Under the pieces are notes generated by a model that saw only the letters and a program-made list of their open reading frames with translations, was not told the origin of the DNA and searched no databases. A program made the position numbers and the translations under genes. This document shows positions 1 through 7,946 of a stretch of 11,174 nucleotides of DNA, piece after piece (position 1 is the stretch's first letter; every line of letters starts with the position of its first letter). Source of the stretch: Burkholderiales bacterium (GTDB taxonomy: Bacteria; Pseudomonadota; Gammaproteobacteria; Burkholderiales; SG8-39); contig SXNB01000228.1 of assembly GCA_005777205.1 (NCBI GenBank), forward strand, positions 1-11,174. The letters run 5' to 3'.

Positions 1-2769
1 CAGGAGATCTCCCGCGCCGAGCTCGCCCTGGAAGCCGATACCGCGAAGCTGCGTGAGGTTGAGAGCCGGGTGGAGACGGCGCGCGCGGCGCACTACGCGG
101 CGGGCGACGGGCTGAACGCCGCTCAGGCCGACGTCTACGAGGCCAACGCTGAGGTGGCGAAGCACGAATCCGAGCTGCGCCACGTCGAGGAGACGCGCCA
201 GCGGCTGGAGAGCCAGCACACCGAGCGTCGCGTGCAATTGACATCGTGGCGGGAGCAGCGCTCCCAGCTGACGCAGGTGATGCACATGTGGATCGCCCGC
301 TTGGGCCGGGCGCGCGAGATCGTGACGCAAGCACAGGCGCGCAGGGAAACGGAACTGGCCCAACTGCCGGGCGCGGAGCAAGCGTATCGAGATGCGCAGG
401 AGAAGCTCGCCGAGGCGCGGGCTGCGGTGGCGGAGGCCGACAACGCGCAACAGCTGGAGCAGCAGGCGGTCGCCCACCTGGAGAAGAACCTGCACTCGCT
501 CACGCAGCGGCGCGAGCGGCTGGGTACGGAGCTCGCAGCGCTCGCCTCGCCCGAGGTGGGCAAGATGGCCGCGGTCGAGGCGCGCACCGCCAGCACGCGG
601 CAGGCAATTGCGCAGGCGCAGGCGGCCATGGAGCACGAACTGGCCGCAGTGGCGGCGGCGGAGGCCGCCAAGGCGGCAGCCGCCCGAGTGTTGGAGGCGG
701 CGGTTCGCTTCCAGACCGCGGCAGCCGCGCAACTGGCGACCCTAAGGCAGGTTCAGGCGGCTGCAGACGAGAACGCTCCCCTCCGGGAATGGCTGGAGCG
801 CCGGGGCATGGCCACGCTGCCGAGGTTTTGGCAGAAGGTCCGGATCGAGCCCGGCTGGGAGACCGCCGTGGAGGCCGTGCTGCGCGAGCGCCTGCATGCG
901 CTGGAGATCGGTGACGCGACGGCGCTCGCCGCCATGGATGGCGACCTGCCACCGGTCAAGGCCAGCGTGTTTGCCCATGGCGCGGCGATGCCACAGGCCG
1001 CGGTCCCGGTCGCGACGCTGGCGGCCAAGGTGCAGGCTGGCGATCCCGCCCTCGCGGGCGCGATCCGCGAATGGCTTGGGGGCGCGCTCGCCTTCGAGGG
1101 CAGGCCGGAGGCTGCCGCGCTCGCGGCGCTTCCGGAGGGCGCCTGCTACGTCAACCGCGAAGGCCACCAGTTCACGCGCCATACGGTGAGCTACCACGCG
1201 CCGGATCCCGCGGATGCGGGCATCTTGGCGCGCCAGGCCGAGATCGAGGGTTTGGAGGGCCGCAGCCAGGGGCGCGACGCCGCCGCTGCTGCAGCCCGCG
1301 CCGAGGCCAGCCGGCAGGAAGCGGACCTGGCGGACCGCCTTGCGGCGCTCGATGCGGCGCGCGAGCGGATTGCGGAGCACGAGCGCGAACTGCACGCGAT
1401 CCAGATCGAGGCGCTCACGCTCAGCCAGGCCCTCGAGCGGCATCGCGAGCGCACTGGGCAGATCGCCGGGGAGCTGGCGGAAATCGACGCGGAAGCGGCA
1501 AGCGACGGCGAGCGGCTGTCGGCTTCGCTCGGCGCGCTGCAGCAGTTGGACGGGGCGACGCGGGCGGTGCGCGCGCAGCTGGAGCAGGTCCGCGAGGCCT
1601 ACGTCGCCGCCGAAACGGCGCTTGCAGACCAGCGCGTGCGCGCGCAGCGCGCCGAGCGCGAGGCGCAGGACGCGGTGTTTGCCGAGCGCGAGAGTGCCTC
1701 GAAGGTCACCGAGATCGACAGTTCGGTGAAGCTCATCGACCAGCAGATTGGCCGCGGCGACGAGGAGGTCGCCAGGCTGACTGCCGAGCTCGCGGTCGAT
1801 CCGATCCCGGCGGTACGTGGGGCGCTCGACACCGCATTGGAGGTCCGCATCGCTTGCGAGGCCACGCTCGCGGGCGCCCGTGACGCAGTCGAGGGGGCGG
1901 CCGGAACGCTGCGCGCGCTGGAGGAGGAGCGCTTGCGCAACGAGGCGGGCATCACGCCGCTGCGCGAGCGCATCGGCGAACTGCGCCTGAAGGATCAGGC
2001 GGCGCGTCTCAGCGTGGAGCAGTACGAATCGCAGCTTCGCGAGGCGGGCGCGGACGAGGAGCGACTTGCCCAGGCGGTGCAGGGCGCGCCGCGGCCCTTG
2101 GTGCTACAGGGCGAGATCACCCGCGCGTCGCAGGCGATCAACGAGCTGGGCGCGGTCAACCTGGCCGCGCTGGAGGAACTCACGACCAGCCGCGACCGCA
2201 AGCAGTTCCTCGATGCGCAGTCCGCCGACCTCGAGGAGGCCGCGCAGACGCTGGAGGACGCGATCCGCCGCATCGACAAGGAGACGCGCGAGCTGCTGCG
2301 TGAGACCTTCGAGAGCGTCAACCGGCACTTCGGCTCGATGTTCCCGGCGCTGTTTGGCGGCGGCGAGGCGCGACTGATCATGACTGGCGAGGAGATCCTC
2401 GACGCCGGCGTGCAGGTGATGGCGCAGCCCCCGGGCAAGCGGAACAGCACCATCCAGCTACTCTCAGGCGGAGAGAAGGCGCTCACGGCGATCTCGCTCG
2501 TGTTCGCCATGTTCCAGCTCAACCCAGCGCCGTTCTGCCTTCTGGACGAGGTGGATGCGCCACTGGATGACAGCAACACCACAAGGTTCTGCGACCTGGT
2601 CAGCCGGATGTCGGCGCAGACCCAGTTCCTGTTCATTAGCCACAACAAGATCACCATGGAGATGGCCAACCAGCTGATCGGCGTCACCATGCCCGAATCG
2701 GGCGTCTCGCGCGTGGTGGAGGTCGACATCGCCGAGGCGCTGCGGATCCGGGAGGAGCTGGCCGCTTGA
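1..2769 (+). CDS. smc: Chromosome segregation protein SMC (5'-truncated by window edge)
   Basis: This is the C-terminal part of the SMC ATPase, which with ScpA and ScpB compacts and helps segregate the chromosome. The frame is open from base 1, so the gene starts upstream. The 922 residues present are about three quarters of a usual SMC of roughly 1170; the N-terminal head with Walker A is missing. In order one sees Ala/Glu/Arg-rich coiled coil (fragment residues 1-250), a hinge (about 262-405, including EPGWETAVEAVL), a second coiled coil (about 410-760), and the C-terminal ATPase head. The head carries the ABC signature LSGGEKALTA (from residue 821), Walker B FCLLDEVDAPLD with D849/E850, and the switch histidine in FLFISHNK. 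The hinge ends in NREGHQFTRHTVSYHAPD rather than the glycine-rich form of Gram-positive SMCs, as I recall for beta/gamma-proteobacterial SMC. It is first in the visible operon, 25 nt before zipA. Identification is secure. Confidence 0.97.
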   Translation, partial: QEISRAELALEADTAKLREVESRVETARAAHYAAGDGLNAAQADVYEANAEVAKHESELRHVEETRQRLESQHTERRVQLTSWREQRSQLTQVMHMWIARLGRAREIVTQAQARRETELAQLPGAEQAYRDAQEKLAEARAAVAEADNAQQLEQQAVAHLEKNLHSLTQRRERLGTELAALASPEVGKMAAVEARTASTRQAIAQAQAAMEHELAAVAAAEAAKAAAARVLEAAVRFQTAAAAQLATLRQVQAAADENAPLREWLERRGMATLPRFWQKVRIEPGWETAVEAVLRERLHALEIGDATALAAMDGDLPPVKASVFAHGAAMPQAAVPVATLAAKVQAGDPALAGAIREWLGGALAFEGRPEAAALAALPEGACYVNREGHQFTRHTVSYHAPDPADAGILARQAEIEGLEGRSQGRDAAAAAARAEASRQEADLADRLAALDAARERIAEHERELHAIQIEALTLSQALERHRERTGQIAGELAEIDAEAASDGERLSASLGALQQLDGATRAVRAQLEQVREAYVAAETALADQRVRAQRAEREAQDAVFAERESASKVTEIDSSVKLIDQQIGRGDEEVARLTAELAVDPIPAVRGALDTALEVRIACEATLAGARDAVEGAAGTLRALEEERLRNEAGITPLRERIGELRLKDQAARLSVEQYESQLREAGADEERLAQAVQGAPRPLVLQGEITRASQAINELGAVNLAALEELTTSRDRKQFLDAQSADLEEAAQTLEDAIRRIDKETRELLRETFESVNRHFGSMFPALFGGGEARLIMTGEEILDAGVQVMAQPPGKRNSTIQLLSGGEKALTAISLVFAMFQLNPAPFCLLDEVDAPLDDSNTTRFCDLVSRMSAQTQFLFISHNKITMEMANQLIGVTMPESGVSRVVEVDIAEALRIREELAA

Positions 2770-2794
2770 TCCAACGGAACGCGGCGCAGGCGCC

Positions 2795-3730
2795 ATGACC
2801 GAGCTTCAGATGGGCCTGCTCGCGATCGGCGTCGTCGTCGTCGCCGGCGTGTTCGCCTACAACCGCATCCAAGAGAAGCGCGCGCAGCGCAGCTTCGCCC
2901 TGGGCCATGAGGACATCCTGCTGGGCGGCAGCGGCGGCACGGGCTTGGGCAGGGCGCCGATGGTGCCGCATCGGCCGCAACCGCAACGGGAGCGTCTGCA
3001 GCCCGACGAGCGCATCGACTACGTCATCGAGCTCGCGCTCAAGGCGCCGGTTGCGCCCGCCGCAGTGGAAGAACATTGGCAACCGATCCATCGCCGTCAT
3101 TCGCCGCGGGCCGTGCTCACCGCGGACCCCTCCACGCCAGTGTGGAAGGCAGGGCTGCAGCTGGTGGCGCGCGCAGGGGCGGTGGGGGAGGCCGAGCTGA
3201 TCGAGTTCCGAGCCGCGGTGGAGACCATGGCCGCAGCCCTGGGCGGCATCGTCGCCGCGCCTGAGATGAAGGCAGCGATGGAACAGGCGCGCGAACTGGA
3301 CCAGCTGTGCGGCGAGACCGACATCCAGGTGGTGTTACACGTCGTGGCGCCGCAAGGCGGCGCATTGGACGGTACGGCGGTGGCGGAAGCCGTGCAATCG
3401 GGCGGTCTCGCGGCCGTCGGCGATGGGCGCTTCGTACTGCGCACGCCCGAGGGCCGGGAGCTTTATGAGGTGAGCTGGCGGGATGGCGCGCTGTCGCTCA
3501 CCTTGGACCTGCCGCAAGCGCCCGACACCGTGCGCTCCTTCGAGAGCATGGCGCGGCTCGCGCACCAGGTGGCTGCGGTCTGCGGTGGCAGCTTGGTGGA
3601 CGACAACGGCAATGCCCTCAGCGCGCAGGCGGTGGCCGCCATCGCCTCGCAGCTGGACCAGGTGCGCGGCGTGTTGGAGGCGCGCGGCATCGCGCCGGGC
3701 AGTTCCGCGGCGGCCAGGCTTTTCTCCTAG
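2795..3730 (+). CDS. zipA: Cell division protein ZipA-like (membrane anchor of FtsZ)
   Basis: A 311-residue protein with one N-terminal membrane segment (about residues 5-22, LLAIGVVVVAGVFAY) and no cleavable signal. This is the N-out, single-pass layout of ZipA, which tethers FtsZ polymers to the inner membrane at the division site. A basic stretch (RIQEKRAQR) follows the membrane segment. A variable linker runs to about residue 165. The C-terminal domain (about 170-300, from DIQVVLHVVAP to the end) matches the ZipA FtsZ-binding fold in layout, including a GGSLVDDNGNALS segment like the LLDD motif near its end. The linker is short and lacks the long Pro/Gln-rich region of E. coli ZipA. Position between smc and ligA supports the call, as this order is common in proteobacteria. 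The ATG has only a weak upstream GCAGG. Sequence similarity to E. coli ZipA is low, so the name rests on architecture and context. Confidence 0.87.
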   Translation: MTELQMGLLAIGVVVVAGVFAYNRIQEKRAQRSFALGHEDILLGGSGGTGLGRAPMVPHRPQPQRERLQPDERIDYVIELALKAPVAPAAVEEHWQPIHRRHSPRAVLTADPSTPVWKAGLQLVARAGAVGEAELIEFRAAVETMAAALGGIVAAPEMKAAMEQARELDQLCGETDIQVVLHVVAPQGGALDGTAVAEAVQSGGLAAVGDGRFVLRTPEGRELYEVSWRDGALSLTLDLPQAPDTVRSFESMARLAHQVAAVCGGSLVDDNGNALSAQAVAAIASQLDQVRGVLEARGIAPGSSAAARLFS

Positions 3731-3735
3731 GCGGG
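3729..3735 (+). promoter_or_regulatory. Shine-Dalgarno-like site for the ligA GTG start
   Basis: AGGCGGG overlaps the zipA stop codon (TAG) and ends 2 nt before the GTG chosen as the ligA start. It is one mismatch from AGGAGG, with a short spacer. It supports GTG 3738 over upstream in-frame starts inside zipA and suggests translational coupling with zipA. The match is modest. Confidence 0.45.
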
Positions 3736-3737
3736 CC

Positions 3738-5759
3738 GTGGCCACGGACCGGCGTCAGAGCGTTCGCGCGAAGGCGCTTCGTAGCCAGATCGAGCGGCAC
3801 AATCGCCTCTACTACCTGGAGGACGCACCCGAGATCACCGACGCGGAGTTCGACCGCCTGATGCGCGAGTTGATGGAGCTGGAAGCCCGGCATCCGGCGC
3901 TTCTCGCGTCCGATTCGCCGACACAGCGGGTCGGCGCGCCGCCACTGGTGGCGTTCCCGGAGATCAGCCACCGGACCCCGATGCTGTCGCTCAGCAATGC
4001 GCTTGACGAAGACGAGGCGCGGGCTTTCGACCGCCGGATGCGGGAGGCGCTGGGCGAGGAGGCGGTGGAGTACGCCGCGGAGCCGAAGTTCGACGGCCTG
4101 GCGATCAGCCTCTACTACCGGGAGGGGATCTTCGTCCAGGGCGCGACGCGCGGCGACGGCGCCTCCGGCGAGGACGTGACGCCCAACCTGCGCACGGTGC
4201 GGAGCATCCCGCTGCGGGTTCCCGCCGCGGCAGACACCGCGGAACTCGAGATTCGGGGCGAAATCCTGATGTTCCGGGAGGATTTTGCGCGGTTGAACGC
4301 GGGCCAGCGCGAAGCCGGGGAGAAGGAGTTCGTCAATCCACGCAATGCGGCCGCCGGAGGGCTGCGGCAGCTGGATTCGCGAACCACCGCGCGCCGGCCG
4401 CTGCGATTCTTCGCCTATGGCATCGGGTACGCAGCGGACGCCGGATGGAAGACGCATGTCGAAGTACTCGATCGACTGCGGGAACTGGGCTTTCCCGTCT
4501 GCGACGAGCGCGCGACCGCGCGCGGCATCGAAGGCCTGTTGCGCTACTACGCGGAGATCGGCAGGCGGCGCGACAAGCTGCCCTACGCCATCGACGGTGT
4601 CGTCTACAAGGTGAACCGCCTCGACTGGCAGGAGAAGCTGGGCTTCGTCTCCCGGGCGCCGCGCTTCGCGGTGGCGCACAAGTTTCCTGCGGAAGAACAG
4701 GCCACCCTGGTCCTCGGCATCGACGTCCAGGTCGGCCGCACCGGCGCGATCACCCCGGTGGCGCGGCTCAAGCCTGTGTTCGTGGGCGGGGTCACCGTGA
4801 CCAACGCCACGCTGCACAACGAGGATGAGCTGCGCCGCAAGGACGTGCGCGTGGGGGACACGGTGGTGGTGCGCCGTGCGGGGGATGTCATTCCGGAGGT
4901 CGTCTCGGTTCGGATCGAGGCGCGCCCCGCGGCAGCGGAACCGTTTCACCTCCCGCGGCAATGCCCAGTGTGCGGCTCGGCCGTGGTCCGTGGCGAGGAC
5001 GAGGCCATCGCACGCTGCAGCGGCGGTCTCTACTGCCCGGCGCAGCGCAAGCAGGCGCTGCTGCACTTCGCCGGTCGCCGCGCGATGGACATCGACGGTT
5101 TGGGCGAGAAGCTGGTGGACCAGCTTGTGGAGCAGGACCTCGTGCGCACCCCCGCCGACCTGTTCAGTCTCTCCCTGGAGCGGCTGGCCGGGCTCGATCG
5201 GATGGCGCAGAAGTCGGCACAGAACCTGCTCGCGGCGTTGGCGCAGGCGAAGCAGGCGCGGCTGGACCGATTCATCTTCGCCCTCGGGATCCGCAACGTG
5301 GGTGAATCCACGGCGCGCGACCTGGCGCACCACTTCGGCGGCCTGGACCGCCTGATGGCGGCGGACGAGGCGGCATTGCTGATGGCGCCCGACATCGGGC
5401 CGGTCGTGGCGCGGTCCATCCGCCAGTTCTTCGACGAACCGCACAACCGTGAGGTGATCCGCAAGCTGCGCGAGGCGGGCGTGGTATGGGACGAGCAGGG
5501 GCCGGCGCCAGCCCGCGCGGCGGGTACCGCCAGGGTGTTCGTGCTCACCGGCACCCTGGAGCGGATGTCCCGCCACCAGGCCCGCGAGCTGATCGAGAGC
5601 CGCGGCCACAAGGTTGCGGGCTCGGTGTCGAAGAAGACCGACTACGTGATCGCCGGCGCAGAAGCTGGAAGCAAGCTTGCGAAGGCCCGGGAACTGGGTA
5701 TATCGGTTCTGGACGAGGCGGGGCTGATACAGTTGCTGGAAGGACGCGAAACCAAATGA
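3738..5759 (+). CDS. ligA: NAD-dependent DNA ligase LigA
   Basis: A 673-residue NAD+-dependent DNA ligase that seals nicks in replication (Okazaki fragments) and repair. All domains are present. The N-terminal Ia domain binds NAD (HNRLYYLEDAPEITDAEFD). The adenylation domain carries the KxDG motif with nucleophile K117 (EPKFDGLAISL). An OB fold follows (VGRTGAITPVARLKPV). The four-cysteine zinc finger uses C409, C412, C427 and C433. Helix-hairpin-helix repeats occupy about 480-590, and a C-terminal BRCT domain runs from about residue 595. I chose the GTG at 3738 because it gives the family length of about 670 residues and begins just before domain Ia. The frame stays open far upstream, but that stretch only overlaps zipA and has no ligase homology. 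The start lies 7 nt after the zipA stop. The end overlaps galU by 4 nt. Nothing essential is missing. Confidence 0.97.
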   Translation: MATDRRQSVRAKALRSQIERHNRLYYLEDAPEITDAEFDRLMRELMELEARHPALLASDSPTQRVGAPPLVAFPEISHRTPMLSLSNALDEDEARAFDRRMREALGEEAVEYAAEPKFDGLAISLYYREGIFVQGATRGDGASGEDVTPNLRTVRSIPLRVPAAADTAELEIRGEILMFREDFARLNAGQREAGEKEFVNPRNAAAGGLRQLDSRTTARRPLRFFAYGIGYAADAGWKTHVEVLDRLRELGFPVCDERATARGIEGLLRYYAEIGRRRDKLPYAIDGVVYKVNRLDWQEKLGFVSRAPRFAVAHKFPAEEQATLVLGIDVQVGRTGAITPVARLKPVFVGGVTVTNATLHNEDELRRKDVRVGDTVVVRRAGDVIPEVVSVRIEARPAAAEPFHLPRQCPVCGSAVVRGEDEAIARCSGGLYCPAQRKQALLHFAGRRAMDIDGLGEKLVDQLVEQDLVRTPADLFSLSLERLAGLDRMAQKSAQNLLAALAQAKQARLDRFIFALGIRNVGESTARDLAHHFGGLDRLMAADEAALLMAPDIGPVVARSIRQFFDEPHNREVIRKLREAGVVWDEQGPAPARAAGTARVFVLTGTLERMSRHQARELIESRGHKVAGSVSKKTDYVIAGAEAGSKLAKARELGISVLDEAGLIQLLEGRETK

Positions 5760-6637
5760 CACGACGCATCACCAAGGCAGTCTTCCCGGTCGCCGGCGTG
5801 GGCAGCCGCTTCCTGCCTGCTACCAAGGCGAGCCCGAAGGAAATGCTGCCGGTGGTGGACACGCCGCTGAGCCAGTATGCGGTGGAGGAAGCGGCCGCGG
5901 CCGGGATCACGGACATGATCTTCGTCACCGGCCGCAACAAGCGCGCCATCGAGGACCATTTCGACAGCGTCCCGGAGCTCGATGCCGCGCTGCAGTCCAA
6001 GGGTCGCGCTGACCTGCTCGAGCTCATCCACGGCGTGCTGCCCGCGGGCTGCCGCTGCATCTACATCCGCCAGGCCCAACCGCTTGGGCTGGGCCACGCG
6101 GTTCTGTGCGCGCAGCCGGTGGTGGGCGAGGAGCCGTTTGCAGTCCTGCTGGCGGACGACCTGATGGACGGCACGCCGCCCGCCACCGCGCAAATTGCAG
6201 CGTGCTTCGAACGGGAACGCTGCTCGATCCTGGCAGTGGAGGACGTGCCGCGGGAGCAGACCGCGAGCTACGGCATCGTCAGCCCTTTGAGTGGGGCGCA
6301 GGCGGGGGATGAAATGTTACCGATCGGTAACATTGTGGAGAAGCCAGCGCCGGAACAGGCGCCTTCCACGCTGGGTGTGGTGGGCCGATATGTGTTGACG
6401 CCCGCGATCTTTCCGCTGCTCGCCGCGGTGAAACCGGGCAGTGGCGGCGAGATCCAGCTGACGGACGCGATTTCCGCGCTGCTGGGTCGGGAGCGCGTGC
6501 TGGCCATGAAGCTACGTAGCCGGCGCTACGACTGCGGCACCCGGCTGGGGTACCTGAAAGCAACGGTGGAACTGGGCCTGAAACATCCGGAGGTGGGCAC
6601 GGGGTTTGCCGACTACCTGCGCCGGAGGGGCGCGTGA
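5756..6637 (+). CDS. galU: UTP-glucose-1-phosphate uridylyltransferase GalU
   Basis: A 293-residue enzyme that makes UDP-glucose and pyrophosphate from UTP and glucose-1-phosphate in the cytoplasm, feeding LPS, exopolysaccharide and trehalose-type pathways. The nucleotidyltransferase signature is at the N terminus (GVGSRFLPATKASPKEMLP, with K24). The metal/nucleotide motif is LADDL (D134, D135). Later come IVEKPAPE, VVGRYVL, GEIQLTDAI and YDCGTRLGYLKA, all family hallmarks. The ATG overlaps the ligA stop (ATGA), with GGAAGGA at 5738-5744 as ribosome binding site; the last 4 nt overlap the next gene (GTGA). Two small departures from the usual proteobacterial form are GxGS instead of GxGT, and VDTPLSQYA where VDKPLIQYA is common; VDTP does occur in actinobacterial GalU from memory. 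A perfect 22-bp palindrome lies inside the gene at 6313-6334, in the variable stretch just before VEKP. Confidence 0.96.
   Translation: MTRRITKAVFPVAGVGSRFLPATKASPKEMLPVVDTPLSQYAVEEAAAAGITDMIFVTGRNKRAIEDHFDSVPELDAALQSKGRADLLELIHGVLPAGCRCIYIRQAQPLGLGHAVLCAQPVVGEEPFAVLLADDLMDGTPPATAQIAACFERERCSILAVEDVPREQTASYGIVSPLSGAQAGDEMLPIGNIVEKPAPEQAPSTLGVVGRYVLTPAIFPLLAAVKPGSGGEIQLTDAISALLGRERVLAMKLRSRRYDCGTRLGYLKATVELGLKHPEVGTGFADYLRRRGA
6313..6334. repeat. Perfect 22-bp palindrome inside galU
   Basis: The core ATGTTACCGATCGGTAACAT (6314-6333) is its own reverse complement, and one more A/T pair extends it on each side to 22 bp. It lies in galU and is read in frame as Met-Leu-Pro-Ile-Gly-Asn-Ile (codons 187-193). 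A related palindrome follows def at 8479-8500. A long, uninterrupted palindrome with a CGATCG centre and AT-rich arms is typical in shape of an operator for a dimeric repressor, but no cognate regulator is in the window. The palindrome is seen directly; any function is inferred. Confidence 0.75.
6624..6630 (+). promoter_or_regulatory. Shine-Dalgarno site for hpt GTG start
   Basis: GGAGGGG lies 3 nt before the GTG at 6634, the strongest ribosome binding site at the operon's overlapping junctions. It decides the start: the GTG begins the phosphoribosyltransferase frame and overlaps the galU stop. Confidence 0.6.
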
Positions 6638-7197
6638 GCGCAGGCACGAAGCTCGACCCCGCGGTGGCCTGGGCCTTCCTGGAGGACTCCGATCCGGTCT
6701 GCGGCGCTGCGGAGGTCGACCAGGCGGTCGCGCGGCTGGCGACGGAGATCAGCGCCCGCTTCGCAGGTGCCTATCCGCTGGTGCTGGCGGTAATGGGCGG
6801 CGCGGTGGTGTTTGCCGGGCAGCTGCTGCCGCGCCTGCGTTTCCCGCTCGACTTCGACTATATCCACGTCACGCGCTATGGCGTGGCGACGCAGGGGGGC
6901 GGCATCGACTGGAAGGTCGAGCCCCCGAAATCGGTCCGGGGCCGGGCAGTCCTCGTCCTGGACGACATCCTCGACGGTGGCGAAACCATGCACGCGATCC
7001 GCGAGCGTCTGCTCGCCCAGGGCGCCGCCCACTTCCAGTGCGCCGTGCTGGTCGAGAAGAAACTTGCGCGGTCGCGGCCCATGACGGCCGACTTCGTTGG
7101 CCTCGCCATACCGGATCGTTTCGTGTTCGGCTGCGGCATGGATGCCAGGGGCTACTGGCGCAACCTACCGGAGATCCGCGCCATGAAGGGAACCTGA
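6634..7197 (+). CDS. hpt: Hypoxanthine-guanine phosphoribosyltransferase
   Basis: A 187-residue type I phosphoribosyltransferase that joins PRPP to hypoxanthine (and probably guanine) to give IMP or GMP in purine salvage. The PRPP-binding loop is VLVLDDILDGGET, with D110/D111 the acidic pair and G115-T118 the phosphate-binding end. Upstream, AVMGGAVVFAGQLLPRL and DFDYIHVTRYG match the layout of the bacterial HPRT family, and PDRFVFGCGMD resembles its C-terminal base-binding region. The GTG start overlaps the galU stop (GTGA), with GGAGGGG at 6624-6630 directly upstream. The stop shares one base with the next gene's ATG. The neighbour releases hypoxanthine, which makes hypoxanthine the likely main substrate here. 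Base preference cannot be proved from sequence, and xanthine use is not excluded. Confidence 0.9.
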   Translation: MSAGTKLDPAVAWAFLEDSDPVCGAAEVDQAVARLATEISARFAGAYPLVLAVMGGAVVFAGQLLPRLRFPLDFDYIHVTRYGVATQGGGIDWKVEPPKSVRGRAVLVLDDILDGGETMHAIRERLLAQGAAHFQCAVLVEKKLARSRPMTADFVGLAIPDRFVFGCGMDARGYWRNLPEIRAMKGT

Positions 7198-7946
7198 TGC
7201 TCGCCATTATCGGCGGCAGTGGTTTGTCGCAGCTCGCCAGCCTGGAGTTGATCGAACGCCGGGTGGTGCGCACGCCCTTTGGCGAGCCCTCGGGCGCGCT
7301 CACGTTCGGCCGTATTAAAGGATGCGACGTGGTGTTCCTCGCGCGCCACGGCTACGGGCACACCATCGCACCCCACAAGGTCAACTACCGGGCCAACATC
7401 TGGGCACTGAAGGAACAGGCAGTGTCGGGAGCAATCTCGGTGGCGTCGGTCGGTGGCATCCGGCGCGAGTTCGGGCCGGGCGCGCTGGTCGTCCCGGACC
7501 AGATCATTGACTACACTTGGGGCCGCCACGGCACCTTCTTCGACCTGCCCGACAGCCAGGTCACGCACATCGATTTCACCGAGCCCTACACGAAGGCGCT
7601 GCGCATCCGGATCCTGGCTGCGGCAAAGGCCTGCGGTGAGTCGGTGGCCGACGGCGGCGTCTACGCCGCCACGCAGGGCCCCAGGCTGGAGACCGCCGCC
7701 GAGATCACCCGGCTGGAACGCGATGGCGCCGACCTGGTCGGCATGACGGGTATGCCCGAGGCGTCGCTGGCGCGCGAGGCTGGCCTGGCCTATGCGGCGA
7801 TCAACGTGGTCGCGAACTACGCCGCGGGCCGCGGCGACAGCGAGCATGCGATTGCGATGGACGCGATCGAGGCGGTACTGAATAAGGCGATGGGGCGCGT
7901 GCGCCGCATCATTGAGGCGGTGGCCGCGTCTTCGCCGGGAAAATGA
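7197..7946 (+). CDS. S-methyl-5'-thioinosine phosphorylase (MTAP/PNP family)
   Basis: A 249-residue member of the trimeric MTAP/purine nucleoside phosphorylase family. The likely reaction is methylthioinosine plus phosphate to hypoxanthine plus 5-methylthioribose-1-phosphate, as known for Pseudomonas aeruginosa PA3004. Visible motifs are the N-terminal phosphate-binding IIGGSGL, ARHGYGHTIAPHKVNYRANIW split across residues of the sugar/phosphate site, ATQGPRLET, and GMTGMPEASLAREAG (from G182). Two features favour methylthioinosine over methylthioadenosine: MTG where MTAP has MTT, and Asn207 in VVANYAAG where adenine-specific MTAPs carry an Asp. That discrimination is inferred. The ATG at 7197 overlaps the hpt stop by one base, with AAGGGA at 7186-7191. 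The in-frame open stretch upstream overlaps hpt and galU and is not part of it. The neighbour hpt would use its hypoxanthine product. A general 6-oxopurine phosphorylase is the main alternative. Confidence 0.88.
   Translation: MLAIIGGSGLSQLASLELIERRVVRTPFGEPSGALTFGRIKGCDVVFLARHGYGHTIAPHKVNYRANIWALKEQAVSGAISVASVGGIRREFGPGALVVPDQIIDYTWGRHGTFFDLPDSQVTHIDFTEPYTKALRIRILAAAKACGESVADGGVYAATQGPRLETAAEITRLERDGADLVGMTGMPEASLAREAGLAYAAINVVANYAAGRGDSEHAIAMDAIEAVLNKAMGRVRRIIEAVAASSPGK

Noticed and set aside
2947..2954. GGGCAGGG matching the FtsK-orienting KOPS motif of E. coli
   Set aside because: An 8-bp motif with one free base is expected by chance in DNA this GC-rich. One copy carries no information, and the motif is not established for this lineage.
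3483..3737. Upstream in-frame extension of ligA overlapping zipA
   Set aside because: It is Arg/Trp-rich shadow sequence. Starting at GTG 3738 gives the normal ligase length and N-terminal domain.
3618..5762. A 714-codon open frame antisense to ligA
   Set aside because: Translation is rich in Arg, His, Val and Leu with no recognisable domain. It lies opposite a fully conserved ligase, and GC-rich coding DNA commonly leaves such frames open.
6394..6422. TTGACG hexamer in galU as a -35 element for an internal promoter
   Set aside because: No acceptable -10 hexamer is found 16-18 bp downstream.
6511..6520. 10-bp palindrome GCTACGTAGC in galU
   Set aside because: Short, with no related copy in the window; consistent with chance.
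6606..7196. Upstream in-frame extension of the phosphorylase frame across hpt
   Set aside because: The sequence is out-of-frame shadow of hpt. The phosphate-binding IIGGSGL begins right after ATG 7197.
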